From: an uncultured Prevotella sp. | Lineage (GTDB): Bacteria > Bacteroidota > Bacteroidia > Bacteroidales > Bacteroidaceae | Length of the DNA stretch: 45,166 bases | Direction: 5' to 3' | NCBI GenBank assembly: GCA_946415755.1 | Contig: CAMKTS010000024.1 | Coordinates: forward strand, 1-45,166 | In this document: in pieces, positions 33,457 through 42,620 of the stretch | Numbering within the stretch: the stretch's first letter is position 1 | How the letters are laid out: each line of letters opens with the position of its first letter | Notes under the pieces: model-generated | Seen by the model: the letters and a program-made list of their open reading frames with translations, nothing else | What the model was told of the DNA's origin: nothing | Database searches by the model: none | Translations under genes and position numbers: made by a program

Positions 33457-33515
33457 CACCCGAAAACGAGAAATATTAGGTAGTTATTATTAATAATTAA
33501 CAGTTAGTAAACAAA

Positions 33516-34727
33516 ATGAAAAAGTTATTTTTAATGCTTGCTGCAGCTATGCTGACAGCTAATGTAAGTGCTCAGAAGACAACCATCACCGGCCACAAGG
33601 GTGGTGACAACTGGTATGTTGGTATCAACGCAGGTGTTGCTACAGACATGAAGAAGTTCGGCTACTATGATGGTATTGTTTATGACTCAAAGGGTGCTGG
33701 CTTCATGAAGGGCTTCGCTCCTAACGTAGGTATCCGCCTTGGTAAGAACTTTACTACGGTGTTTGGTCTCGCTTTGGAGAGTAACCTGTACTTCAAGTCA
33801 AGCAAGAAGAATACTCTTTACTCGACTACATTCATCAACGCTTTGGATGTGAACCTGCTCGGTACTTTCAATCTTAACAACCTCTTCGCTGGTTACAAGG
33901 GTGAGCCCCGTACTTTCGAGATCATCGCTCTCGGTGGTTTTGGTTGGGCTCATGGTTTCAACTCTCCCAGCTTCAAGAGGAACAGCATCGTTTCTAAGTT
34001 TGGTTTCGACTTCGCTCTGAACTTGGGTTCAAGCAAGGCTCTCCAGCTCTATCTGGAGCCCGCAGTGGTCTACAACCTGCAGACTTGGTACGCCAGCTAC
34101 CTGCCCACTGATCAGGGTATGAAGTACGACTCTCGTAACGGCTACTTCCAGCTGAATGTTGGTCTGAACTACAAGTTCGGTACTTCTAACGGTACTCACA
34201 ACTTCGCTAAGGCTCAGCTCCGTGACCAGAGCGAGATCGATGGCCTGAACGCCAAGATCAACGAACTCCGCGCTGACAACAGTGCTAAGGATGGCAAGAT
34301 TGCTACCGACGCTCGCACCATCGCTGACCTCCAGGCTCAGCTGGCTGCTTGCAAGAACCAAAAGCCCGCTACTGAGAAGGTGATTGTGAAGAACAACACC
34401 CAGCTCCAGCCGATCGTGATCTTCGGTCAGGGCAAGAGCACTATCGACGCTGCTCAGTATGCTAGCATCGAGATGGTTGCCAAGTACATGCGTAACCACA
34501 AGGACGCTAAGGTTCTCGTGAAGGGTTATGCTTCTCCCGAGGGCAAGGCCGAGCTGAACAAGAAGCTCTCTGAGGACCGCGCCAATGCAGTGAAGAACGC
34601 TCTCATCAAGCGCTACAAGATTGCTGCTGACCGCATCACTACTCAGGGTATGGGTGCTACCAGCGAGCTGTCTGAGGAGAACGACTTCAACCGCGTTGCT
34701 ATGTTCTTCGACACAACCGTGAAATAA
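33516..34727 (+). CDS. OmpA-family major outer-membrane protein
   Basis: Protein of 403 aa. The signal peptide ends NVSAQ (about residue 19). An N-terminal beta-barrel (about 30-230: WYVGINAGVAT, FAPNVGIRLG, YFQLNVGLNYKFG) follows. Then a short heptad-like coiled coil (DGLNAKINELRADN ... IADLQAQLAAC) leads to a C-terminal OmpA peptidoglycan-binding domain (KVLVKGYASPEGKAELNKKLSEDRANAVKNAL, read in pieces). Codon use is strongly biased (CTC, AAG, GGT), as expected of an abundant protein. Likely anchors the outer membrane to the cell wall. Followed by a strong terminator. Confidence 0.93.
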   Translation: MKKLFLMLAAAMLTANVSAQKTTITGHKGGDNWYVGINAGVATDMKKFGYYDGIVYDSKGAGFMKGFAPNVGIRLGKNFTTVFGLALESNLYFKSSKKNTLYSTTFINALDVNLLGTFNLNNLFAGYKGEPRTFEIIALGGFGWAHGFNSPSFKRNSIVSKFGFDFALNLGSSKALQLYLEPAVVYNLQTWYASYLPTDQGMKYDSRNGYFQLNVGLNYKFGTSNGTHNFAKAQLRDQSEIDGLNAKINELRADNSAKDGKIATDARTIADLQAQLAACKNQKPATEKVIVKNNTQLQPIVIFGQGKSTIDAAQYASIEMVAKYMRNHKDAKVLVKGYASPEGKAELNKKLSEDRANAVKNALIKRYKIAADRITTQGMGATSELSEENDFNRVAMFFDTTVK

Positions 34728-34750
34728 GTAACGATTGAAAAGTAATCATA

Positions 34751-34781
34751 AGAGACCTTCCTGTATGGGGAGGTCTCTTTT
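34751..34781 (+). terminator. Rho-independent-type terminator after ompA-type gene
   Basis: AGAGACCTTCC (34751-34761) pairs with GGGAGGTCTCT (34768-34778), an 11-bp stem with one G-U pair, followed by a short T run. Confidence 0.85.
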
Positions 34782-34792
34782 CATCCTATCGC

Positions 34793-35809
34793 ATGAATAG
34801 ACTTACCATCTTGTTCTGTTGTCTTTGTACCCTATCCACATTGAAGGCACAACAGAAAGAGACGTTCTGGTTAGGCGCAGACATCAGTGGCACTACCGAA
34901 CAGGAGGCTCGCGGCGTGCAGTTGCGCAACGTCAAGGGGGAACCTCGTGAGTGTACTGCCCTGATGTATGAGCTGGGACTCAATGCCATCCGCCTGCGGG
35001 TGTGGGTCCATCCAAGGGATGGCTTCTGTGCCAAGGATGATGTTGTCAGGATGGCCCGCCGTGCAAAGGATTGGGGAATGGCACTGATGATTGACTTCCA
35101 CTACAGTGACTGGTGGGCAGATCCTGGTCAGCAGAACATTCCCGCTGCATGGAAGGATATGACCTATGGGCAAATGAAGCAGGCACTGGCTGACCATACT
35201 CGTGAAGTGCTGACGGCCATCAAGAGGGCTGGGGTAGAGGTGCGCTGGGTGCAGGTGGGCAATGAGACCACAAACGGTTTCCTGTGGCCGATGGGACGTG
35301 CCAAGGACCATATGCGCCAGTATGCCGGACTGACCGATGCCGGCTATGAGGCCGTCAAGCAGGTGTTTCCCAAGGCTGAAGTCATCGTCCATCTGGACGG
35401 AGCCTATGATCCTCACCGTTACGACTTCATTTTCGACGGACTGCTGCGGTATAAGGCCCGTTTCGATATGATTGGCCTGAGCGTCTATCCCTATTGGGAT
35501 ATCCGTGGCAAGCATACACAGACGTGGCAGGAGACAGTGGAGAAGGCAACCGCCAACATAAACCGTTTATGGGACAAGTACCATAAACCGCTGATGGTGG
35601 TGGAGACGGGAGCAGAAGCCAAGAAACCCGAAGAAGGCAAGCAGATAATCTCAGCCATCATCGACGCTGCACGTAACAAGACCCTTGGACACTGTCGGGG
35701 GGTCTTCTACTGGGCGCCTGAGACCGACCGGGGATACAGGCTTGGCGCTTTTGATGATAATCGCCCTACCATCATCATGGAGGCTTTCACAGAGGCTGCG
35801 ATACACTGA
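34793..35809 (+). CDS. Arabinogalactan endo-beta-1,4-galactanase (GH53)
   Basis: Protein of 338 aa with a signal peptide (ending TLKAQ). GH53 cleaves beta-1,4-galactan side chains of pectin. The fold is a (beta/alpha)8 barrel; the acid/base is E158 in WVQVGNET and the nucleophile E271 in VVETG. LGADIS at the start and RLRVWVHP (about 67-74) are typical. No SusC/SusD or sugar regulator is adjacent, so it is not in an obvious polysaccharide utilization locus here. It starts 11 bp after the ompA terminator and has its own terminator. Confidence 0.93.
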   Translation: MNRLTILFCCLCTLSTLKAQQKETFWLGADISGTTEQEARGVQLRNVKGEPRECTALMYELGLNAIRLRVWVHPRDGFCAKDDVVRMARRAKDWGMALMIDFHYSDWWADPGQQNIPAAWKDMTYGQMKQALADHTREVLTAIKRAGVEVRWVQVGNETTNGFLWPMGRAKDHMRQYAGLTDAGYEAVKQVFPKAEVIVHLDGAYDPHRYDFIFDGLLRYKARFDMIGLSVYPYWDIRGKHTQTWQETVEKATANINRLWDKYHKPLMVVETGAEAKKPEEGKQIISAIIDAARNKTLGHCRGVFYWAPETDRGYRLGAFDDNRPTIIMEAFTEAAIH

Positions 35810-35827
35810 TTTTAATGACGAATTGGA

Positions 35828-35855
35828 AGCAGATACTAAAAATATCTGCTTTTTT
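35828..35855 (+). terminator. Rho-independent-type terminator after GH53
   Basis: AGCAGATA (35828-35835) pairs with TATCTGCT (35843-35850) around a 7-nt loop and is followed by a T6 run. Confidence 0.85.
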
Positions 35856-35879
35856 GTTGGTGTTTAGGCAGAAAAACCG

Positions 35880-35887
35880 TAACTTTG
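35880..35887 (+). promoter_or_regulatory. -7 box of ilv operon
   Basis: TAACTTTG lies 32 bp before the ilvD ATG, immediately after the GH53 terminator. Confidence 0.7.
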
Positions 35888-35918
35888 CAGGCTAAAATAG
35901 ACTAATAGTAAGATAGAT

Positions 35919-37730
35919 ATGAAGCATCATTTACGCAGTGCGGTATGCACAGAAGGTAGAAGGATGGCTGGAGCCAGAGCACTATGGGTGGCTACAGGTA
36001 TGAAGCAAGAGCAGTTCGGTAAGCCGATTATTGCTATCGTCAACTCGTTTACACAGTTTGTTCCAGGTCATACGCATCTGCATGAGATTGGTCAGATTGT
36101 ACGTGAGGAGATAGAGAAGATGGGCTGCTATGCTGCCGAGTTCAATACCATTGCCATTGACGATGGTATTGCGATGGGGCACGACGGTATGCTCTATTCA
36201 TTGCCTTCGCGCGACATCATTGCTGATAGTGTAGAGTATATGGTCAATGCCCATAAGGCTGATGCCATGATCTGCATCTCAAACTGCGACAAGGTGACAC
36301 CTGGTATGCTGATGGCCTCGATGCGCCTGAACATACCAACGGTTTTCTGCTCAGGCGGCCCGATGGAGGCTGGCAAGTGGCGCGGCGAAAATGCCGACCT
36401 GATTACGGCCATGGTGAAAGGTGCCGACCCAGAGGTGAGCGACGAGGATATGAAGGAGCTGGAGCGTTGCGCCTGTCCTGGTTGTGGCTCTTGTTCTGGC
36501 ATGTTTACTGCCAACTCGATGAACTCGCTGACGGAGGCCATCGGATTGTCGCTGCCTGGCAACGGAACCATTCTGGCTACGCACACTAATCGTGTAGAGC
36601 TGTTCAAACAGGCTGCCCGTCAGGTGGTGAAGAATGCCTTCGCCTATTATGAGGATGGCGACGAGAGCGTACTGCCCCGTAACATTGCCACCCGCAAGGC
36701 ATTTATGAATGCCATGGCACTGGACATTGCCATGGGTGGTTCGACTAATACTGTACTCCATCTGTTGGCTGTGGCCCAGGAGGCAGGCGCCGACTTTACC
36801 ATGAAGGATATTGACGAACTTTCACGCCGTGTACCATGCCTTTGCAAACTGGCTCCCAACACACAGAAATATAGTGTGCAGGAGTGTGGCCGTGCTGGTG
36901 GAATCTTGGGTATTCTGCGCGAGCTCGCCAAGGGAGGACTCGTCGATGGCAGTGCCATGCGTGTAGATGGTTTTACCCTCGACGAAGCTATGCAGACCTA
37001 TGACATTTCTCAGATTGTTGATAAGCCTCAGATGCCGCATCCGGCACATATCTATTTCTCTGCACCTGCCAACCGCTTCTCTACGAAGATGGGTAGTCAG
37101 AGCGAGTTATATCCCTCGTTGGATGCCGACCGTGAGAATGGTTGCATCCGTGACCTGGAACATGCCTACACCAAAGACGGTGGTCTGGCAGTGCTCTTTG
37201 GCAATATCGCCCAGGACGGTTGCGTGGTGAAGACTGCTGGTGTGGATGAAAGCCTATGGCACTTCGAGGGACCTGCCGTGGTGTTCGACTCACAGGAAGA
37301 TGCCTGCGAGGGAATTCTGGGTGGTAAGGTGAAGAAGGGCGACTGTGTGGTGATTACCCACGAAGGACCGAAGGGTGGTCCCGGCATGCAGGAGATGCTT
37401 TATCCCACGAGCTATATCAAGTCGATGCACATGGGTAAGGAGTGTGCATTGATTACTGACGGTCGTTTCTCGGGCGGTACAAGTGGGCTGTCTATCGGGC
37501 ATATCTCGCCAGAGGCTGCCAACGGTGGCAATATCGGTAAGGTCAAAGATGGCGACATCATCGTGATAGATATCCCCAGTCGCTCGATCAGCGTGAAGCT
37601 CTCTGACGAGGAACTGGCAGCGCGCCCTCAGCAGCCGCTGAAGCGCAACCGTGTGGTTTCTAAGGCTTTGCGTGCTTATGCACAGAGCGTATCATCAGCC
37701 GATAAAGGCGGCGTAAGAATCATTGATTAA
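35919..37730 (+). CDS. ilvD: Dihydroxy-acid dehydratase
   Basis: Protein of 603 aa removing water from dihydroxy acids in valine and isoleucine synthesis; it needs an Fe-S cluster and Mg. Likely cluster cysteines are C123 in [10 protein letters not shown] and C192 in [15 protein letters not shown] (186-200). The C-terminal half has [23 protein letters not shown]. First gene of the branched-chain amino-acid operon, 2 bp before ilvB. Confidence 0.98.
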   Translation: MKHHLRSAVCTEGRRMAGARALWVATGMKQEQFGKPIIAIVNSFTQFVPGHTHLHEIGQIVREEIEKMGCYAAEFNTIAIDDGIAMGHDGMLYSLPSRDIIADSVEYMVNAHKADAMICISNCDKVTPGMLMASMRLNIPTVFCSGGPMEAGKWRGENADLITAMVKGADPEVSDEDMKELERCACPGCGSCSGMFTANSMNSLTEAIGLSLPGNGTILATHTNRVELFKQAARQVVKNAFAYYEDGDESVLPRNIATRKAFMNAMALDIAMGGSTNTVLHLLAVAQEAGADFTMKDIDELSRRVPCLCKLAPNTQKYSVQECGRAGGILGILRELAKGGLVDGSAMRVDGFTLDEAMQTYDISQIVDKPQMPHPAHIYFSAPANRFSTKMGSQSELYPSLDADRENGCIRDLEHAYTKDGGLAVLFGNIAQDGCVVKTAGVDESLWHFEGPAVVFDSQEDACEGILGGKVKKGDCVVITHEGPKGGPGMQEMLYPTSYIKSMHMGKECALITDGRFSGGTSGLSIGHISPEAANGGNIGKVKDGDIIVIDIPSRSISVKLSDEELAARPQQPLKRNRVVSKALRAYAQSVSSADKGGVRIID

Positions 37731-37732
37731 TT

Positions 37733-39442
37733 ATGTTAAGAGATAGGATTACAGGAAGTAAGGCGCTGATGAGGGCGCTGCAGGCCGAGGGCGTAAAGAC
37801 TATCTTTGGTTACCCTGGTGGCAGCATTATGCCCGTTTACGATGCGCTTTATGATTATACACGAGGCGAGAAGAAGTGTTTCGACCATATATTGGTTCGT
37901 CATGAACAGGCCGCTACCCATGCCGCAGAAGGCTATGCCCGCGTAAGTGGTGAGGTAGGTGTGGCATTAGTAACCAGCGGTCCTGGTGTTACAAACACCT
38001 TGACAGGTATTGCCGATGCTATGCTGGATTCAACACCCATTGTGGTGATAGCTGGTCAGGTGCCCATTAGCGCCCTAGGTACCGATGCCTTCCAGGAGGT
38101 TGACCTCGTTGGTGTGGCTCAGCCTATTTCCAAATGGGCTTACCAGATTCGTCATGCTGAGGATATCGCCTGGGCTGTTAGCCGTGCTTTCTATATCGCT
38201 CGCACAGGTCGTCCCGGTCCTGTGGTACTCGATTTTGCGAAGAACGCCCAGACAGAGGAGATAGACTGGGAGCCTATGAAGTGCAACTTTGTTCGCTCTT
38301 ATGTGCCTTATCCCAAGCTCGATATGACGGCTGTTCGTGAGGCTGCAGAACTGATAAACAACGCCCAAAAACCTCTGGCTCTGGTTGGTCAGGGCGTGGA
38401 ACTTGGTAATGCTCAGGCAGAGCTGATGCGATTCCTTGAGAAGGCTGATATCCCTGCTGGACGCACCATGCTTGGATTGTCGGCACTTCCTTCCAATCAT
38501 CCGCTCAATGTTGGTATGTTGGGCATGCATGGCAACTACGCCGTAAACCTGAAGGAGCAGGAGTGCGACGTACTAATAGCTATTGGTATGCGATTCTCTG
38601 ATCGTGTTACTGGCAACATCAAGACCTATGCCAAGCAGGCCAAGGTGATACATCTTGACATAGACCGTAGCGAGATTGACAAGAACGTTAAAACCACAGT
38701 TGCTGTTGTGGCAGATTGTAAAGAGTCTTTGCCCGCACTTACAGAACTTATCAACAAGACAAGCCACCAAGACTGGAAAGACTCCTTCCGCGAGCTCGAC
38801 GAGAAAGAACGCCAGAAGGTTATCGAGCCTGCTATCCATCCAACAAGTGGACAGCTGCTGATGGGCGAGGTAGTGAATGTGGTGGCTGAGAAGAGTGCCG
38901 ATGATGCTGTTCTTGTAACGGATGTTGGTCAGAACCAGCTGTTTGCAACTCGTTACTTCAAGTATCACCACAATCGTAGTATCTGTACTAGTGGAGGTCT
39001 TGGAACCATGGGCTATGGCATGCCAGCTGCCATCGGAGCCACGTTTGCTGCCCCCAATCGTCAGGTATGTTGCTTTATGGGCGATGGTGGATTCCAAATG
39101 TGTATCCAGGAGCTTGGAACCATCATGGAGCAGAAATCTCCTGTAAAGATGATTCTTCTGAATAATCACTACTTAGGAAACGTTCGTCAGTGGCAGGATA
39201 TGTTCTGGATGCGTCGCAAGTCGTTCACCAAGATGCTGAATCCTTGCTACGAGTCGATAGCTCAGGGCTATGGTATACCTTATCAGGCAGTAACAGATCG
39301 CAAGGACCTTGCTGCTGCGGTAGAAAAGATGCTTAGTACCGATGGTCCGTTCATACTTGAGTGCGCTATTCTTGAGGAGGATAATGTGTTGCCAATGACA
39401 CCTCCGGGAATGAATGTTAACGAAATGATGCTGGAAATTTAA
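37733..39442 (+). CDS. ilvB: Acetolactate synthase, large (catalytic) subunit
   Basis: Protein of 569 aa condensing two pyruvates, or pyruvate and 2-oxobutyrate, with TPP. The catalytic Glu is E58 in RHEQAATHAAEGYAR. TPP/Mg motif GDGG is near residue 450, followed by NNHYLGNVRQWQ. TSGPGVTNTLTGIADA marks the TPP-binding region. It is followed by its regulatory subunit after 4 bp. Confidence 0.98.
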   Translation: MLRDRITGSKALMRALQAEGVKTIFGYPGGSIMPVYDALYDYTRGEKKCFDHILVRHEQAATHAAEGYARVSGEVGVALVTSGPGVTNTLTGIADAMLDSTPIVVIAGQVPISALGTDAFQEVDLVGVAQPISKWAYQIRHAEDIAWAVSRAFYIARTGRPGPVVLDFAKNAQTEEIDWEPMKCNFVRSYVPYPKLDMTAVREAAELINNAQKPLALVGQGVELGNAQAELMRFLEKADIPAGRTMLGLSALPSNHPLNVGMLGMHGNYAVNLKEQECDVLIAIGMRFSDRVTGNIKTYAKQAKVIHLDIDRSEIDKNVKTTVAVVADCKESLPALTELINKTSHQDWKDSFRELDEKERQKVIEPAIHPTSGQLLMGEVVNVVAEKSADDAVLVTDVGQNQLFATRYFKYHHNRSICTSGGLGTMGYGMPAAIGATFAAPNRQVCCFMGDGGFQMCIQELGTIMEQKSPVKMILLNNHYLGNVRQWQDMFWMRRKSFTKMLNPCYESIAQGYGIPYQAVTDRKDLAAAVEKMLSTDGPFILECAILEEDNVLPMTPPGMNVNEMMLEI

Positions 39443-39446
39443 AGTT

Positions 39447-39998
39447 ATGGAAGGGAAGAAGCTATATACATTACTGGTTTATTCAGAGAACGTGGCTGGT
39501 ATCCTGAATCAGGTGACAGCTGTGTTTACCCGTCGTCAGGTGAATATCGAGAGTCTGAACGTGAGTGCCTCGAGTATTCCTGGTGTTCATAAATACACTA
39601 TTACAGCCTGGAGTGACGAAGACCAGATTATCAAGATTACCCGTCAGATAGAGAAGCGTATCGATGTGGTAAAGGCCAACTATTTCACCGACGAACAGTT
39701 GTTTATCCGTGAGGCAGGCCTGTATAAGCTGCAGACCGACCTGGTGATGCAGAATCCGGAGGTGTCGCGCACCATCCGTCGCCACGATGCCAAGATAACA
39801 GAGGTGAACCCCACCTACATCATTGTGATGAAGAGTGGCCGCACTGAGGATATCATATCGCTCTACCGTGCCTTGGACGAGTTTGGCTGTGTGCTCCAGT
39901 ACACGCGCAGCGGCCGCATCGCCGTGACGCGAGGTACACAGGAGCAGGTGAGTGAGTTCCTTGCCGACCGTGAGAAAGCTAATGGGGAACGAAAGTAA
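39447..39998 (+). CDS. ilvN: Acetolactate synthase, small (regulatory) subunit
   Basis: Protein of 183 aa with an N-terminal ACT domain (YTLLVYSENVAGILNQVTAVFTRRQVNIESL, residues about 6-37, read in pieces) that usually binds valine for feedback inhibition. A C-terminal domain follows, with GRTEDIISLYRAL. Its stop lies inside the hexanucleotide repeat and overlaps the start of the thioesterase gene. Confidence 0.95.
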   Translation: MEGKKLYTLLVYSENVAGILNQVTAVFTRRQVNIESLNVSASSIPGVHKYTITAWSDEDQIIKITRQIEKRIDVVKANYFTDEQLFIREAGLYKLQTDLVMQNPEVSRTIRRHDAKITEVNPTYIIVMKSGRTEDIISLYRALDEFGCVLQYTRSGRIAVTRGTQEQVSEFLADREKANGERK

Positions 39999-40797
39999 AA
40001 GTAAGAGTAAGAGTAAGAGTAAGAGGTTCTGTCGTATGGATATAGTAGGTTGTTATGAATTCATGGCCGAGCCGTTCCACTGCGACTTTGGCGGACGGTT
40101 GTTTATGGGGCATCTGGGCAATCACATGCTGAATGCTGCCGATTTCCACTCTTCCGACCGTGGCTTCGGTATGAAATACCTGATGACCATCAAGCGATCG
40201 TGGGTGCTCTCGCGGCTGGCTATCGAGATGACGGAGATGCCTGAGATGTATACTCGCTTCAATGTGGAAACGTGGGTGGAGAGTGCCATGCGCTATTTTA
40301 CCAGTCGAAACTTTGCAGTGGTGGGAACTTCTCCCGACCCTTCCAAGGGTGGGAAGAAAGTTTATGGCTACGGGCGCAGCATTTGGGCGATGATTGACAC
40401 CGAGAGCCGTCAGCCAACGGATATTCTCGCTATCGACAACGGAGCCATCAATCAGTGGATAGAGAAAGACAAGGCCTGCCCCATCGAGAAGGGGGGGCGG
40501 GTGAAGATTGGTGACGGTGCAGAGCTGGTGCGTACCATCGATACTTTCTATAATGACGTAGACATCAACGGCCATATCAATTCTGTGAAATACATTGAGC
40601 ATGTGCTTGACCTATGGGACTTGGAGTGGTACCGTTCGCATCGGGTGAAACGGTTTGAGATTGCATACGTGGCCGAGGCGCATGCCGGTGACCGTCTGAG
40701 TTTCTATCGGGAACAGGTTGTCGGCGACAGCTACAATGTCCGTATTGTTCGCCAAGACGGTATGGAGTGTTGCCGCTGTAAAGTGACCTTCTTCTGA
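39982..40797 (+). CDS. Acyl-ACP thioesterase (FatA/FatB type)
   Basis: Protein of about 271 aa releasing fatty acids from acyl-carrier protein. Two hotdog domains are expected; the N-terminal one has the DFHSSDRGFGMKYL region and the C-terminal one the motif NDVDINGHINSVKYIEHVLD, which contains the catalytic Asn/His of the family. The ATG at 39982 yields an N-terminal SKSKSKSK run from a tandem repeat; the ATG at 40036 (MDIVGCYEF) is an equally possible start. The gene overlaps ilvN and is in the same operon. In Bacteroidales ilvC commonly follows; here it does not. Confidence 0.9.
   Translation: MGNESKSKSKSKSKRFCRMDIVGCYEFMAEPFHCDFGGRLFMGHLGNHMLNAADFHSSDRGFGMKYLMTIKRSWVLSRLAIEMTEMPEMYTRFNVETWVESAMRYFTSRNFAVVGTSPDPSKGGKKVYGYGRSIWAMIDTESRQPTDILAIDNGAINQWIEKDKACPIEKGGRVKIGDGAELVRTIDTFYNDVDINGHINSVKYIEHVLDLWDLEWYRSHRVKRFEIAYVAEAHAGDRLSFYREQVVGDSYNVRIVRQDGMECCRCKVTFF
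39994..40023 (+). repeat. Hexanucleotide tandem repeat AGTAAG x5
   Basis: Five 6-bp units (one AGTAAA and four AGTAAG) span the ilvN stop and the thioesterase N-terminus. Because the unit is 6 bp, copy-number change would not shift frame. Confidence 0.92.
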
Positions 40798-40802
40798 TGC
40801 CG

Positions 40803-41690
40803 CTATTTCCTGCTTTGGACAGTCGCTGTGGCGGATAAGGACATAAAGTACCCCATCCGATAGAGATTGAACACCAGCAGGCTGGGATGCGACCCCGTCA
40901 GGTTGCGACGTTCCCATCTTCCAAATATGCGATGCCAAAAGCGGATAGGATAGGAGGGAAGCTTGTCTGCTTTTTCCAATAGGCGTGAGTACCCCTTTAA
41001 CTCGTTGCGGAACTGCCAAAGCGTGTTCAGCCCCTCTTCTGTCTTGCTGACAAAGTCGGCATTGGTCTCAAACACCTCAAAACTCAGGGGGTTGTCGATA
41101 TGACAGATAGGTATCTGGTCTTGTTGTAATCGCTTCCCGAAAAGCACATCCTCATAGCCATAGTGTCGGAAACGGAGGTCGAAGGGGTGTGCCTGCATCA
41201 CGTCGCGATGGATCATGAAATTGGCCGTGTGGAAGTCGCGGTATGGCGACAGGTTGCGCTTCTCGGCAGTATGCTCCTGTTCTGCTGTCGCTTCGTACAT
41301 CGACCGTAGGTTGCCCGCAATCCTTTTGCCTATCACGACACCTCCGTCGACCACTGGCGCATCTTCGTTAGCTGCGTATTGTTGAAGGTAGTCAGTGCGG
41401 CATACCACCATGTCGCTGTCGATAAATAACAACCACTCGTAATGAGCCTGTGCGGCCAGGAAATTACGGATGGCAGCACGCCCGCTATTGGTGCCACATT
41501 CAATCATCTTGCAATGGGGAAATTGGTTGATGGCTCTGTTGGCTGCTATGGAAGCGGCATTTGTAGAACCGTCATCTGCAACGATGATCTCGTATTCGAT
41601 ACCTAAGGCAAAAGCCTGCTGTTGCAGCTGGCTTACCAGACTATAGCAGACATCATTGTAAGTGGGTATCAGAATTGACAAGTCTTTCAT
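40803..41690 (-). CDS. Family 2 glycosyltransferase
   Basis: Protein of 295 aa with GT-A fold features: LSILIPTYND at the start, ADDGS (38-42), DSD (91-93) as the metal/nucleotide motif and GYEDVLFGKRL later. The substrate is unknown; it likely adds a sugar to a glycan. It stands alone, convergent with the thioesterase (5-bp gap), and has its own promoter. The ATG at 41690 is chosen over a TTG one codon upstream. Confidence 0.9.
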   Translation of the reverse strand: MKDLSILIPTYNDVCYSLVSQLQQQAFALGIEYEIIVADDGSTNAASIAANRAINQFPHCKMIECGTNSGRAAIRNFLAAQAHYEWLLFIDSDMVVCRTDYLQQYAANEDAPVVDGGVVIGKRIAGNLRSMYEATAEQEHTAEKRNLSPYRDFHTANFMIHRDVMQAHPFDLRFRHYGYEDVLFGKRLQQDQIPICHIDNPLSFEVFETNADFVSKTEEGLNTLWQFRNELKGYSRLLEKADKLPSYPIRFWHRIFGRWERRNLTGSHPSLLVFNLYRMGYFMSLSATATVQSRK

Positions 41691-41697
41691 CAACTTG

Positions 41698-41705
41698 CAA
41701 AATTA
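41698..41705 (-). promoter_or_regulatory. -7 box of glycosyltransferase gene
   Basis: The minus strand reads TAATTTTG 7 bp before the ATG at 41690. Confidence 0.6.
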
Positions 41706-41769
41706 CTCAAAAAAAGTTATATTTCGTAGCATTTGTTGATTTATTTTGTGTTTTTTAGCCTAAATGTAG

Positions 41770-41777
41770 TAATTTTG
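41770..41777 (+). promoter_or_regulatory. -7 box of DUF4923 gene
   Basis: TAATTTTG lies 29 bp before the ATG at 41807, divergent from the glycosyltransferase promoter. Confidence 0.65.
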
Positions 41778-41806
41778 TGGCCGTTTATAAAAAAGAACAG
41801 GTAAAT

Positions 41807-42478
41807 ATGAAAAAGATTGCAATTGCTGCTGCCTGCGCTGGCAAACATGTACGGAAAAGTCTCTTTCTCGTTGGGGTGCTGTTGATGCCAATCGGCATGA
41901 GTGCTCAGATAGATCTGAATGGCGTATTAGACGGTGTGTTGGGTTCTTCGTCCAACTCATCTTCCACTGGAGACTTGATTTCCAGTCTTACCTCTGTATT
42001 CAGTAATAAGAAGCAGGCCACGGCCGACAATATCATCGGTACATGGAATTATACAGAGCCGGCTATTGTGTTCACTTCCGACAACCTGCTGGCCAAGGCA
42101 ACCTCGAAAATAGCAGCTAACAAGGTGGAAAAGAAACTTCAGGAGCAGTTGAGTAAATACGGCATTAAGCCAGGATTGTTCTCAATGACTTTCAACGAGG
42201 ACGGAACCTTTTCCGAGACTATTAATGGCAAGACTGCAAAGGGTAAGTGGACGATTAAGGATTCTAAGTTACAGCTGACAATTGGTGGTGTAAAGGCCCT
42301 TTCCGTCACAACCCAGATTGACGGGAAGAATATACAGTTCGTTACCGATGCCACCAAACTTCTGAACCTCTTCAAGTCATTTGGGGCAAAGTCTTCCAAC
42401 GCGAATCTGAAGACCGTCACTTCGTTGATGAAAAATGTCAAGGGAATGCAGGCAGGCATCACCTTGCACAGGCAATAG
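41807..42478 (+). CDS. Secreted DUF4923-type protein
   Basis: Protein of 223 aa. The start is a long signal peptide with a basic insert (MKKIAIAAACAGKHVRKSL, then a hydrophobic LFLVGVLLMPIGMSAQ). The mature part begins with a Ser-rich stretch (GSSSNSSSTG). A lipocalin-like DUF4923 domain follows (IIGTWNYTEPAIVF, MTFNEDGTFSETINGKTAKGKW). Function unknown; the family is common in Bacteroidetes. Single-gene unit. Confidence 0.8.
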   Translation: MKKIAIAAACAGKHVRKSLFLVGVLLMPIGMSAQIDLNGVLDGVLGSSSNSSSTGDLISSLTSVFSNKKQATADNIIGTWNYTEPAIVFTSDNLLAKATSKIAANKVEKKLQEQLSKYGIKPGLFSMTFNEDGTFSETINGKTAKGKWTIKDSKLQLTIGGVKALSVTTQIDGKNIQFVTDATKLLNLFKSFGAKSSNANLKTVTSLMKNVKGMQAGITLHRQ

Positions 42479-42542
42479 TTTAAAAAATGTTAAGTAATTG
42501 TGGTTAATCCATTATTCTATCTCTTTATTCTCATTTTCTTTG

Positions 42543-42550
42543 TACCTTTG
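42543..42550 (+). promoter_or_regulatory. -7 box of rpsP
   Basis: TACCTTTG lies 70 bp before the rpsP ATG, leaving a leader of about 65 nt that is AT-rich. Confidence 0.75.
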
Positions 42551-42620
42551 CAGCCGCTATTACGAGATAGTAGCATGAGATTCAAATTTAATACATTAAA
42601 AATTAAAAAGTTAAGCATTA

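Noticed and set aside
33346..33515. Possible cobalamin riboswitch controlling cobUTS
   Set aside because: The -7 box lies 9 bp before the cobU start, leaving no room for a leader, and no B12 box is present in the intergenic region.
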